Origin: CALCKU01 sp964607445
Lineage (GTDB): Bacteria; Pseudomonadota; Alphaproteobacteria; Caulobacterales; Maricaulaceae
Direction: 5' to 3'
NCBI GenBank assembly: GCA_964607445.1
Contig: CAZSKN010000007.1
Span: forward strand, 1 to 64,000
Length of the DNA: 64,000 bases
Shown: piece by piece, positions 44,960-54,244 of the stretch
Numbering within the stretch: the stretch's first letter is position 1
How the letters are laid out: each line of letters starts with the position of its first letter
Position numbers and translations under genes: made by a program
The notes under the pieces: model-generated
What the model saw: the letters and a program-made list of their open reading frames with translations, nothing else
The model's database searches: none
What the model was told of the DNA's origin: nothing

Positions 44960-45340
44960 ATGGCAGGTAAATGGTCTGATAGTCGCCCGATGGCGCCGCA
45001 TTTGCAAATTTGGCGGTGGCACCCCGCAATGTTAAGCTCTATTTTACACCGAGCCAGTGCTATAATCTGTTATGTCGGACTGATTAAAGTCGCGCTCGGC
45101 ATGCTTTTGATTGCCTTGACCGGAAAACTTCCTTTGGAAGGGCTGATCTTTAGCCCTCTGGGTGTGATAGGTCTGGCGGTATTTGTCTTTGCCTTTGTCT
45201 TTTTGGCCTTGGCCCAGCTTCGCCATGCGATCTGGAGCAAGGGGGCGATGATGGAGCCAGAACTTAATAATAAACTGTCTTACGTCATGATTGGCGTCTC
45301 TGTCATAATTGCCGGCTTTATCGCCATTTGTGTTGCATAG
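44960..45340 (+). CDS. sdhC: Succinate dehydrogenase cytochrome b556 subunit SdhC
   Basis: A 126-residue inner-membrane anchor of complex II. The N-terminal SRPMAPHLQIWRWHPAMLSSILHRASAI is the conserved quinone-site and first helix, and LAQLRHAIWSKG contains the haem-ligand His. Three membrane helices are visible. It precedes sdhD by 6 nt. Confidence 0.94.
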   Translation: MAGKWSDSRPMAPHLQIWRWHPAMLSSILHRASAIICYVGLIKVALGMLLIALTGKLPLEGLIFSPLGVIGLAVFVFAFVFLALAQLRHAIWSKGAMMEPELNNKLSYVMIGVSVIIAGFIAICVA

Positions 45341-45346
45341 GAGCGG

Positions 45347-45688
45347 ATGATGGCAAGTGGAAACGGAACATCACATTATAAACTGCACAGCGTTGTTGGA
45401 TGGGGGCTCATTATTGGCTTGCCCTTTGCGATAGGTGGCGCGGTTACGGCTATAGGCGGTCAGACACAGGGCTTTATAGATTGGCTTTCAAACCCGATTG
45501 GCGGGCTAGGCTTTCTTGCCTTTTTCACGGCGGCTATCTGGTATTGTAAATTGGAATTTGACGAAGTGATTATGGATTATTTCGATGGCGGTGTACGAAG
45601 TTTCGGCCTTACTGCCAATAAAGTTATCGCGATTTTAAGTTGGCTGGCGCTGACTTATGTCGTCATTAAATTCGCATTTTTAGGATAG
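45347..45688 (+). CDS. sdhD: Succinate dehydrogenase membrane anchor SdhD
   Basis: A 113-residue inner-membrane subunit with three hydrophobic helices and the N-terminal block GTSHYKLHSVVGWGLIIGLPFAI, where the haem-ligand His is expected. Typical alphaproteobacterial SdhD is this short. It ends 9 nt before sdhA. Confidence 0.9.
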   Translation: MMASGNGTSHYKLHSVVGWGLIIGLPFAIGGAVTAIGGQTQGFIDWLSNPIGGLGFLAFFTAAIWYCKLEFDEVIMDYFDGGVRSFGLTANKVIAILSWLALTYVVIKFAFLG

Positions 45689-45697
45689 ACCCGCTCC

Positions 45698-47494
45698 ATG
45701 ACAGATAAAAATACCCAATGGATAGACCATACATATGATGTTGTTGTCATCGGCGCTGGCGGCTCTGGCTTGCGTGCTACGCTCGGCGCGGCTCAAGCGG
45801 GACTAAAAACCGCTTGTGTGACTAAGGTTTTCCCGACTCGCTCACATACAGTCGCGGCCCAAGGCGGTATTGCCGCCTCGCTTGGAAATATGGGGCCAGA
45901 TGATTGGCGCTGGCATATGTATGACACGGTTAAAGGCTCTGACTGGCTCGGGGATCAAGACAGTATTGAATATCTGTGCCGCGAAGCCCCTAAAGCCGTT
46001 TACGAACTCGAAAATTGGGGTATGCCTTTTTCACGTAATGAAGACGGTAAGATTTATCAAAGACCTTTTGGCGGCCACACAACGGAAATGGGTGAAGGCC
46101 CGCCTGTGCAGCGTACATGTGCGGCCGCAGACCGGACAGGTCATGCCATGTTGCACACATTATACGGACAATCCCTGCGCAATGATGCCGAGTTTTTTAT
46201 TGAATATTTTGCGCTTGATCTGATTATGGAAGACGGCGTGTGTCGCGGTATAACAGCTTGGAAACTGGATGATGGAACGATGCACCGTTTCCGGGCCCAG
46301 ACGGTCATTCTTGCCACGGGGGGGTATGGTCGTGTATTCTTCTCGGCCACATCAGCCCATACCTGCACAGGGGACGGCAATGCCATGGTCTTACGCGCCG
46401 GTTTACCCTTACAGGATATGGAATTTATTCAGTTCCATCCGACAGGTATTTACGGCGCAGGGTGTTTGATTACGGAAGGCGCGCGCGGCGAGGGCGGTTA
46501 TCTGACTAATTCTGAAGGGGAGCGTTTCATGGAACGTTACGCCCCGAGCGTGAAAGACCTTGCTCCGCGTGATATGGTCAGCCGGGCTATGGTGATGGAA
46601 ATTCGCGAAGGTCGCGGCGTAGGTAAGGATAAAGACCATATTTTCCTTCATCTTGATCACCTTGACCCGAAAGTCCTTGCGGCGCGCCTGCCGGGTATTT
46701 CGGAAACCGCCAAGATATTCTCAGGCGTTGATGTGACGAAGGAACCTATTCCTGTCCTGCCGACTTGCCACTATAATATGGGCGGTATACAGACTAATTA
46801 TCACGGCGAAGTTTTAACCAAAAAAGGCAAAAATCCAGACGCTGTTGTCAAAGGTCTTATGGCTGTGGGTGAAGCGGCCTGTGTGTCCGTCCACGGGGCG
46901 AACCGTTTAGGTTCAAACTCCTTGATTGACCTTGTTGTCTTTGGTCGTGCGGCGGGCCTGCGCTGCGGGGAAGTTTTAGAACCGAATGCAGAGCAAAAAC
47001 CGCTTAAAGCTGATGCCGGAGCGGCCTCGCTTGCGCGTCTTGATAAATTCCGCAATGCGAATGGCCACACAAAAACGGCTGATATTCGGTTGAATTTACA
47101 AAAAGCCATGCAAGAGCATTGCGCGGTGTTCAGGACAGAAGAAAGCCTTTCTGAGGGTGTCAAAAAGGTGACAGCCATCGCCAAGTCAATTGAAAATGTC
47201 TCTGTGTCTGACAAAACCATGATCTGGAATACAGACCTTATGGAGACGTTAGAACTGGATAATCTAATGTGTCAGGCTATGGTCACCATGTCCTCTGCCG
47301 ATAATCGTAAGGAAAGTCGCGGGGCCCATGCCCATGAGGATTACCCCGATAGAGATGATAAGAAATGGATGAAGCATACTCTGGCTTGGTATAATGCCGA
47401 TAAAAACACCGTTAAAATCGATTATCGGCCTGTGCATGATTTCACCATGACAGACGGTATTGACTATATAAAACCTAAAAAGCGGGTATATTGA
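45698..47494 (+). CDS. sdhA: Succinate dehydrogenase flavoprotein subunit SdhA
   Basis: A 598-residue FAD subunit of complex II that oxidises succinate to fumarate. Visible motifs: DVVVIGAGGSGLRATLGAAQAG (FAD), KVFPTRSHTVAAQGGIAASLG with the His for covalent FAD, the active-site GARGEGGYLTNSEGERFMERYAP, and LGSNSLIDLVVFGRAA. Length and C-terminus (YIKPKKRVY) are complete. No sdhB follows: the next gene is an enoyl-CoA hydratase starting 134 nt downstream. Confidence 0.97.
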   Translation: MTDKNTQWIDHTYDVVVIGAGGSGLRATLGAAQAGLKTACVTKVFPTRSHTVAAQGGIAASLGNMGPDDWRWHMYDTVKGSDWLGDQDSIEYLCREAPKAVYELENWGMPFSRNEDGKIYQRPFGGHTTEMGEGPPVQRTCAAADRTGHAMLHTLYGQSLRNDAEFFIEYFALDLIMEDGVCRGITAWKLDDGTMHRFRAQTVILATGGYGRVFFSATSAHTCTGDGNAMVLRAGLPLQDMEFIQFHPTGIYGAGCLITEGARGEGGYLTNSEGERFMERYAPSVKDLAPRDMVSRAMVMEIREGRGVGKDKDHIFLHLDHLDPKVLAARLPGISETAKIFSGVDVTKEPIPVLPTCHYNMGGIQTNYHGEVLTKKGKNPDAVVKGLMAVGEAACVSVHGANRLGSNSLIDLVVFGRAAGLRCGEVLEPNAEQKPLKADAGAASLARLDKFRNANGHTKTADIRLNLQKAMQEHCAVFRTEESLSEGVKKVTAIAKSIENVSVSDKTMIWNTDLMETLELDNLMCQAMVTMSSADNRKESRGAHAHEDYPDRDDKKWMKHTLAWYNADKNTVKIDYRPVHDFTMTDGIDYIKPKKRVY

Positions 47495-47628
47495 TCTCAC
47501 AGTAGATTTATGGGGTCACAAGTGTGGGTCTGCGGAGCGGGTCATCGGGTCTGCGCTTTTTTTGATATGTTTATACACTGTAGGCCCAATATATGACTAG
47601 CTGTAATCAAGAGAGTTAAAGGAGAGCC

Positions 47629-48468
47629 ATGTCTATTTTTCTAAACACTGTAGATGCGGAAAATCCCGGTGTGCGTATTGTAACAATGAACCGCCCAGAC
47701 TCTATGAACAGCTTTAATTTGGGCCTGTTTGTAGAGATGAGAAAAACCTTTGCTGAATTGGCAAATGACCCCTCTGTCAGGGCGATTGTATTGACAGGGA
47801 CGGGACGGGCCTTTTGTGCGGGAGCCGATATATCTGACGGATTTTCCCTATCTGACTCTGATTATCAGGCCGAATATGTTGACGGTGTGGCACGCGATAC
47901 GGGCGGCATGTTGAACCTGGCCATTTTTGAAATGGATGTTCCGGTGATTGCGGCGATTAACGGCTCTGCTGTGGGTATCGGACTGACCATGACTTTGCCT
48001 TGCGATATACGTATCGCGGCGCGAAAGGCGAAATATGCCTTCCCCTTTGTCAGGCGCGGCATTGTGTTTGACGGCGGGGCGAGTTGGTTTTTACCCCGGC
48101 TTGTTGGGTTTTCTAAGGCCTATGAATGGAGCTTGAAGGGTAACTTTATTGACCCCGAAGACGGGCTGCGGGCCGGTTTGTTTTCAGAATTGCATGATAA
48201 TGAAGATGTCTTGCCGCGCGCCCTTGAGATGGCACGTGATCTGGCCCAGAATTGTTCTCCAAGCTCTGCTGCGAATATGAAACGCTTGCTGCGCCGGTCT
48301 ATGCTTGGAAACGGTATAATGAACGCTGTCCCTTTTGCCCTGCATATGCAGGAAAGCGAGATGCTGGAAAACGCCTTCACATCCGAGGATTGCAAGGAAG
48401 GGGTACAAGCGTTTTTGGAAAAACGTGCGCCTGTATTTAAAGACCGAAAATTGGATAAAACACCGTAA
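47629..48468 (+). CDS. Enoyl-CoA hydratase/isomerase family protein
   Basis: A 279-residue crotonase-fold protein. The oxyanion hole block FCAGADIS and the CoA loop INGSAVGIGLTMTLPCDIRIAA are visible, followed by the catalytic region RRGIVFDGGASWFLPRLVGF. The second glutamate expected for hydratase activity is not clearly placed (the region reads VFDGGASWFLP), so isomerase or other crotonase activity is possible. Pathway unknown; fatty-acid or branched-chain catabolism is likely. Confidence 0.88.
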   Translation: MSIFLNTVDAENPGVRIVTMNRPDSMNSFNLGLFVEMRKTFAELANDPSVRAIVLTGTGRAFCAGADISDGFSLSDSDYQAEYVDGVARDTGGMLNLAIFEMDVPVIAAINGSAVGIGLTMTLPCDIRIAARKAKYAFPFVRRGIVFDGGASWFLPRLVGFSKAYEWSLKGNFIDPEDGLRAGLFSELHDNEDVLPRALEMARDLAQNCSPSSAANMKRLLRRSMLGNGIMNAVPFALHMQESEMLENAFTSEDCKEGVQAFLEKRAPVFKDRKLDKTP

Positions 48469-48561
48469 GCTGTAGGCGGCTGTACAGTGACATGCAAATC
48501 TGAAGTTTAGCTATTTTACAAATCCGCTTGCGAGCGTGTAGGGCAAGGCGTAAGGGAGATT

Positions 48562-49908
48562 ATGTCTAGAAAAACAAGCCCCATTATAGAAAATAAATCC
48601 CAGATGATTGCCCATCTTGCCTCGGGGTGTAAGCCCAAAGAGGCGTGGCGCATTGGGACAGAGCATGAAAAAATTGGGGTGTGCCTCGAGAAAAACACGC
48701 CTATTCCCTATTCGGGTATTAAAGCCATTCTTGAAAAAATGCAGCGCTTTGGTTGGGAGGGTGTTTTTGAAGGCGAGAATATCATTGCGCTTAAACGCAA
48801 AGGGGCCTCGGTCAGCCTAGAGCCGGGCGGACAATTAGAATTATCGGGCGCACCGCTTGAAAATGTCCACGAAACCTGTCTGGAGGTGAGCCAGCATTTA
48901 CGTGAAGTCAAAGAAGTTGCTGATGAAATTAATGCCGGATTTATCTCTCTTGGTTTTCGGCCTGAAACCCGTCTTGAAGACGTGCCTGTTATGCCCAAGG
49001 GGCGTTATAAAATCATGCGCGACTATATGAAAAAGGTCGGCACACATGGTCAGGAAATGATGTTTCGGACGTGTACGGTTCAGACCAATCTCGATTTTGG
49101 CTCAGAAGCGGATATGGTCAAAAAGTTTCGCGTCAGCTTGGCCTTGCAACCGCTAGGGACAGCTCTATTTGCAAATTCCCCCTTTATGCATGGTCAGTTA
49201 AACGGTTATAACTCATATCGCTCGCGCGTCTGGCTTGATACAGACCCGGACCGGACGGGCATGTTGCCTTTCGTTTTTGAAGACGGCTTCGGGTTTGAGC
49301 GCTATCTGGATTATGCGCTCGATGTGCCGATGTATTTTGTCTATCGGGACGGGCTTTATCTGGATGCTTCGGGCTTGTCTTTTCGAGATTTTCTTGCCGG
49401 ACAACTCTCTATTTTACCCGGTGAAAAACCTAGCTTGAATGATTTTGACGACCATTTATCAACGATTTTCCCCGAGGTGCGTCTAAAAACATTTCTGGAG
49501 ATGCGCGGCTCTGATACGGGGCCTTGGGGCGAGCTTTGTGCGTTTCCAGCCTTTTGGGTCGGATTGTTATATGACCAATCAGCATTAGACGCGGCATGGG
49601 ATTATGTGAAAGATTGGGGCGAGGCCGAACGCGATCAATTGCGGCGTGATGTGCCAAAATACGGACTACATACGGTCTTTCGGGGGCGGACGTTACGCGA
49701 TGTGTCCAGAGATATTTTAGAGATCAGCCGGGCTGGACTTAAAGCCCGAGCCTGCTTGAATGCTCATGGTGATAATGAGACAATCTTCCTGCAAGATTTA
49801 GATGATTTTGTACGCACGGGGACAAATAATGCCGATCGTCTGATTGAAAAATTTAAAGGTGAATGGGACGGTGATATTCGTCATATTTATACAGATTGTG
49901 CGTATTAG
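48562..49908 (+). CDS. gshA: Glutamate--cysteine ligase
   Basis: A 448-residue enzyme for the first step of glutathione synthesis, of the proteobacterial/plant type. Motifs include RIGTEHEKIGVC (ATP and glutamate site), SLEPGGQLELSGAPLENVHE and MRTCTVQTNLDFGSE-like (here FRTCTVQTNLDFGSEAD), and YRSRVWLDTDPDRTGMLPF. AAGGGAG lies 5-11 nt before the ATG. gshB is not in the window. Confidence 0.96.
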   Translation: MSRKTSPIIENKSQMIAHLASGCKPKEAWRIGTEHEKIGVCLEKNTPIPYSGIKAILEKMQRFGWEGVFEGENIIALKRKGASVSLEPGGQLELSGAPLENVHETCLEVSQHLREVKEVADEINAGFISLGFRPETRLEDVPVMPKGRYKIMRDYMKKVGTHGQEMMFRTCTVQTNLDFGSEADMVKKFRVSLALQPLGTALFANSPFMHGQLNGYNSYRSRVWLDTDPDRTGMLPFVFEDGFGFERYLDYALDVPMYFVYRDGLYLDASGLSFRDFLAGQLSILPGEKPSLNDFDDHLSTIFPEVRLKTFLEMRGSDTGPWGELCAFPAFWVGLLYDQSALDAAWDYVKDWGEAERDQLRRDVPKYGLHTVFRGRTLRDVSRDILEISRAGLKARACLNAHGDNETIFLQDLDDFVRTGTNNADRLIEKFKGEWDGDIRHIYTDCAY

Positions 49909-49964
49909 TCGTGCTTCTGATGAGAGTGCGCGAGGCCATTTAACCCTGAAAGTGTAGTTTGCCT

Positions 49965-52232
49965 TTAAAACGTATCTGAAATTTCTATGGTAAGCCGTCG
50001 CCCGCGTCCACGTTCAAATATTTGCCTCTCGACCAATTGGCCTGTGCGGTCGGGTTCATATAATGAGCGTATGCGGCGAAATTTTTGTTTGAGAATGTTT
50101 TGCAGCGTGATGGAGGCTTTAATGCCAAATAAATTTTTATGGGTGAGAAACAATTCGGCAGATGGGTGTGTGGTTCTGATATCGAAAGACTGATCCAGTC
50201 GAAAAAATGGGCTTTGTCTCCAATTCGAAATCTCACCGCCAATTGTCCAAGGCGAGTTGGGGAAATCCTTGCGAAACTCGACCTCATAATTCCAAATTTC
50301 TGTATCATTTATGCGGCGCGAAATGTTAGTTACGGGATCATCGATTTTACTTTCTCTGAGACTGCCCTCGGCCTCTATCCGAAGGCCCGGTGATATATCG
50401 TCCAAAAGCCATGTTACATTGCTCTCCACCCCATATTCGGTTGCGCTATCGAGATTGCCCGGGCCTTCCGAGCCATCTGCAAAGAGGATGCGGTCAATAG
50501 GGTCTTCTATCAGGCGTATAAAGACTTTTACCGTACCCGAGAATAGCTGGCTGTCCGTGCGTTCAATCTCTAGCTCTCCAGTCCAGGATTGATCTGGAAC
50601 GATATCGATATTACCGCCGTTGAGGATGTCTTCGGACAAATTTACATTTGACACGAAAGTCCCGAAATCAAGCTGTCCAACCTCGCGGTCGATACGGGCT
50701 CGATATGTATAACGTGGTGAGGCTTTATAGCTGAGTGAGACAAAGCCTTTGGGCCTGAAAAATCTGCGTGCCGGATCTTCCGATGTCGTGACATTAAGCT
50801 CTGAATATTCCGCGCCGAACGAGCTTTGTAGCTTAAGCGCGTCGCTTACAGCCCAGCTATGGGTGATATTGCCTTCGGCGCGTTGTTCTTCGACCCGGAC
50901 ATTTGAAATTTCTAAGGGATCATCTGTCGTCGAAAACTCGGTGACACTGTCGAGGAAATTAAAGGCCCCTTCGGCGGACACTTGCCAGTCATGTTCAGGG
51001 CCGGTTTTAAAACTATATTCGGAGCGCGCGATAAATTCGCCTTCGTCTACATCGTCCGTAAATGCGGATTCAAACGCAGAGGTTCCGGTTTCAAATAATC
51101 GGAATCGATTGCCATTATCACTATTTTCAAAATTATGGAGTCCAATAAATTTCAAGTTTCCGCCTCTAAGCGGAAAGGCATAATCGCCGCTAACCTCGTA
51201 AGTATATTCATCTTCCCCTGAGTCCGAAATGCTTTGCCCATTTGTGCCCACGGCTGTGATGGCGGTGAAAGCCTCCCGGTTTTCAAAATTACGATTAAAC
51301 AGAGACCCTGAGCCATTTAAATTTGCAATATGTCCATTTTCCGGCGCATAGGTTAGGTTAAAGGACAGTCTGGGGCGATTGCCGTTAAACCGGATGTCTT
51401 CGACCCTGTCTTCAAAGAGGTCGCCATTTCCGTCAAAGAACTGTTCAATGCCATCTTCTGCAAATGTAAATTGCCCCGCCCGGAAACTGGCGACATATTC
51501 GAGTGCGCCTTTTGATCCTGTCACGGAAATTTCTCCTTCGAGATTTTGGGGTTGTGTGCCTTCGGCCAGGCGGTAATTATACCGCCAGTTTCCTGAAAGG
51601 GCACCGCCGGTTGTGACAATATTGGCGACTTGGCCGGACAGGCCCGGAATATCGAGAGATGCACCATCGAGGATTTCAATTTTTAAGACGCGTTCCGCGG
51701 TTATCCGACCCAGAATTTGATTGGCATCAGAGGATTTGGAAGAGGGGCGCCGTCCATTAATCAAAATATTGAGATTGGCTTGGCCAAAACCCCGTGCCCC
51801 CTCATTTTCACCCTGAAGAGTAAACCCCGGTAAGACTGAAACCATTTCTTGGGCCGTATTGGTTTGGAACTGCGTGAAATAATCGGGCGTAAATACGCGC
51901 ACGCCCGTCTTTATACCNNNNNNNNNNNNNNNNNNNNNNNNNNNNNNNNNNNNNNNNNNNNNNNNNNNNNNNNNNNNNNNNNNNNNNNNNNNNNNNNNNN
52001 NNNNNNNNNNNNNNNNNGTCTTTATACCCCCAGTCTTTGCATTTTGCGGGACATCTATCTCCAGCGGGGCTTGAGCCTGTGCGGTATAGGGTGAGTACAT
52101 GAGCAGCACGCTGATCCATAACGCCTTGGGTTTGATCTGGACTTTTCTGTGGGCAGGATTTGGGAGCGGAGAGGCATTTACGGTCCGAGCGGGGTGCGCG
52201 TAAATCTTGTCCTTAAGTTTAATGTCTGTCAT
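49965..52232 (-). CDS. TonB-dependent outer-membrane receptor, interrupted by an assembly gap
   Basis: An N-terminal signal region precedes the plug domain, visible as VRVFTPDYFTQFQTNTAQEMVSVLPGFTLQGE, then LNILINGRRPSSKSSD, EILDGASLDIPGL and GQVANIVTTGG. A 22-strand-type barrel follows, with Asp-rich loops and the C-terminus LTIEISDTF. The ligand is unknown. A 100-N run (51918-52017) lies between signal region and plug; its flanks share an 11-bp repeat. Removing 111 nt keeps the frame and gives 718 residues, so the gene is probably intact. No classic TonB box was identified. Confidence 0.85.
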   Translation of the reverse strand: MTDIKLKDKIYAHPARTVNASPLPNPAHRKVQIKPKALWISVLLMYSPYTAQAQAPLEIDVPQNAKTGGIKXXXXXXXXXXXXXXXXXXXXXXXXXXXXXXXXXXGIKTGVRVFTPDYFTQFQTNTAQEMVSVLPGFTLQGENEGARGFGQANLNILINGRRPSSKSSDANQILGRITAERVLKIEILDGASLDIPGLSGQVANIVTTGGALSGNWRYNYRLAEGTQPQNLEGEISVTGSKGALEYVASFRAGQFTFAEDGIEQFFDGNGDLFEDRVEDIRFNGNRPRLSFNLTYAPENGHIANLNGSGSLFNRNFENREAFTAITAVGTNGQSISDSGEDEYTYEVSGDYAFPLRGGNLKFIGLHNFENSDNGNRFRLFETGTSAFESAFTDDVDEGEFIARSEYSFKTGPEHDWQVSAEGAFNFLDSVTEFSTTDDPLEISNVRVEEQRAEGNITHSWAVSDALKLQSSFGAEYSELNVTTSEDPARRFFRPKGFVSLSYKASPRYTYRARIDREVGQLDFGTFVSNVNLSEDILNGGNIDIVPDQSWTGELEIERTDSQLFSGTVKVFIRLIEDPIDRILFADGSEGPGNLDSATEYGVESNVTWLLDDISPGLRIEAEGSLRESKIDDPVTNISRRINDTEIWNYEVEFRKDFPNSPWTIGGEISNWRQSPFFRLDQSFDIRTTHPSAELFLTHKNLFGIKASITLQNILKQKFRRIRSLYEPDRTGQLVERQIFERGRGRRLTIEISDTF
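51907..52028. other. Assembly gap (100 N) with 11-bp identical flanks
   Basis: GTCTTTATACC occurs at 51907-51917 and 52018-52028 around exactly 100 N. Collapsing one copy and the N removes 111 nt (37 codons), consistent with an overlapping contig join inside the TonB receptor gene. Confidence 0.75.
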
Positions 52233-52245
52233 GTTGGCCCGAATG

Positions 52246-52266
52246 ATATCTGAAATATACAGATAT
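52246..52266. promoter_or_regulatory. Perfect palindrome upstream of TonB-receptor gene
   Basis: ATATCTG (52246-52252) and CAGATAT (52260-52266) are exact reverse complements with a 7-nt spacer, 14 to 34 nt upstream of the receptor start codon. It fits a dimeric regulator site near the promoter or leader. The rest of the 300-nt intergenic region shows no gene. Confidence 0.5.
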
Positions 52267-52532
52267 ATGATATTAGATTTGTAACTTTTAGTCTCATAAA
52301 CGGTGATTAATCGGAATTTTATGGGCGTGTTTCTTGCTGCGTTAAAGGTATCAGAAAAAAGACCTATTCTAAAATCAAATTAATCTTTCAATGTCACATG
52401 CCATAAATCCTTGTTTTCGTGTGTTAAATTTGTGTTAGTTATCCAATTGTTTGGGTAAATAAAGAAATGACTTGATGCTTGTCGCTAGGCAGGGCAAAAA
52501 TAAAGAAAAATAAACCATCGGGACATCTAAAT

Positions 52533-54101
52533 ATGTTTTACTTAATCTTAGGTCTAATTGCTTTGGTCGGTGTGACCATGTGCATGTTTCAAATGCGCAA
52601 TCATCCGAAAGGCTTGTTCATTCTCTTTTTCGCTGAAATGTGGGAACGGTTTTCCTATTACGGTATGCGGGCTTTGTTGGTTTTATATCTGACCAAGCAT
52701 TTCCTTTTCGAAAAACAAGCCGCGTATGGAATTTATGGCGCCTATACGACCCTTGTCTATATTACACCTGTGATTGGCGGTATTCTCGCTGACCGTTATT
52801 TAGGCGCCCGAAAGGCCGTTTTGATCGGGGCTGTCTTATTGGTCATGGGGCATTTAGGCATGGCTGTTGAAGGCGATCCCGTGACCGATGCGACCGTGCG
52901 AAGCCCTTTTGTTATGAATGTTTTCTACTTGTCACTCGCCTTGATTATTGCCGGTGTAGGTTTCCTCAAGGCCAATATTTCTACAATTGTCGGAGAATTA
53001 TATAATAAAGGGGATGAACGTAGAGACGGTGCGTTTACAATTTTTTATGTCGGGATCAATCTAGGGGCTTTTGGCGGGGCTTTAATCGCCGGTTATCTCG
53101 GTGAGACATATGGATGGAAATACGGATTCGGGCTTGCGGGACTGGGCATGCTTGCCGGTTTAATCGTCTTTGTTCGCGGTAAGGATTTATTGCAAGGCGC
53201 AGGAGATCCGCCTGATCCGGCGCTATTGGCACAAAAGCGTATTGGCGGATTGTCGACCCAATCCCTGATTTACTTAGGTACATTTTTAGCAACCCTATTT
53301 ATCTGGTGGGCGGTGCGGTCACAAGGGACGGTCAATATATTACTGATGATTGCCGGTGGGTTGACCGTGGCATATATCCTCTACCGATCTGTCTTCACGT
53401 TAAAAGCACATGCCCGAAACCGGATATTTGTGGCTATGTTTTTGATTTCTATTCAGGTTCTTTTCTGGGGGCTATTCGAACAAGCCGGGTCTTCATTAAG
53501 TCTGTTTACTGACGAGGCGGTGGATCGCAATATTATGGGACAAGAGATAAAAACCTCGGTCTTCCAGTCTCTCAATGCGATGTATATTGTATTGCTCGGG
53601 CCGTTATTTGCCGCGCTATGGGTCTGGTTAGGCAAGCGGGGTTTGGATCCGTCAGCGCCGGCAAAATTTGGTATGGGCGTGGTTCAACTGGGTTTAGGAT
53701 TTCTGGTGCTGGTCTGGGGCGCGTCGTCAGCCGGTGCTAATCTAACCCCTGTGATTTTCATATTCCTGATCTATCTCTTACATACAACGGGCGAGCTTTG
53801 TCTCTCGCCGGTGGGCTTGTCGGCCATGACGCGCCTGTCGACACCCAATATGGTTGGCTTGATTATGGGAACGTGGTTTTTAGCCTCAGGTGCGGGTAAT
53901 GCGGTCGCGGCCATGATTGCCCAAGCCACAGTCGCGGACGGCGGCGGCACTCAACAGGTCTTGGCTGTCTATTCAAATGTCGGACGTATGGCTGTAGCCG
54001 TTGGTATAGGCTTAATTGTAATTTCACCCATAGTGAAAAAGTTTATGCATCTGGATACTCTGGAAGAGGACGCTAAGGCTTGGTCAAAGGAAAATGCGTA
54101 A
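52533..54101 (+). CDS. POT family proton-dependent oligopeptide transporter
   Basis: A 522-residue inner-membrane symporter of di/tripeptides with 12 or more helices. The POT signature EMWERFSYYGMRALLVLYL is visible near residue 30, and GGILADRYLGARKAVLIGA follows. The second-half block LHTTGELCLSPVGLSAMTRLS is typical. The ATG at 52533 is preferred over the TTG at 52479 since homologous sequence begins near it and GGGAC lies upstream. Confidence 0.93.
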   Translation: MFYLILGLIALVGVTMCMFQMRNHPKGLFILFFAEMWERFSYYGMRALLVLYLTKHFLFEKQAAYGIYGAYTTLVYITPVIGGILADRYLGARKAVLIGAVLLVMGHLGMAVEGDPVTDATVRSPFVMNVFYLSLALIIAGVGFLKANISTIVGELYNKGDERRDGAFTIFYVGINLGAFGGALIAGYLGETYGWKYGFGLAGLGMLAGLIVFVRGKDLLQGAGDPPDPALLAQKRIGGLSTQSLIYLGTFLATLFIWWAVRSQGTVNILLMIAGGLTVAYILYRSVFTLKAHARNRIFVAMFLISIQVLFWGLFEQAGSSLSLFTDEAVDRNIMGQEIKTSVFQSLNAMYIVLLGPLFAALWVWLGKRGLDPSAPAKFGMGVVQLGLGFLVLVWGASSAGANLTPVIFIFLIYLLHTTGELCLSPVGLSAMTRLSTPNMVGLIMGTWFLASGAGNAVAAMIAQATVADGGGTQQVLAVYSNVGRMAVAVGIGLIVISPIVKKFMHLDTLEEDAKAWSKENA

Positions 54102-54116
54102 AACCTCGCTTGTTAT

Positions 54117-54147
54117 GTAAAAAATAACCCGCTCATTGAGCGGGTTA
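54117..54147 (-). terminator. Terminator between convergent POT and DUF937 genes
   Basis: TAACCCGCTC (54125-54134) pairs with GAGCGGGTTA (54138-54147) around a 3-nt loop. On the minus strand an A/T-rich run with TTTTTT follows. The stem is symmetrical and may also slow rightward transcripts. Confidence 0.75.
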
Positions 54148-54244
54148 TAAGATCTGCCGGATTATAATTCGGTATTTTGTCGCCGGGATTGTGAAAGCCT
54201 TAAAGCGGCTATTTTACCGCGCTATTTATAAATACGGTGTTTTG

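Noticed and set aside
47535..47572. Terminator after sdhA (GC-rich stretch followed by seven T)
   Set aside because: The only stem I can form is four base pairs with a long loop, so it is not convincing despite the T-run.
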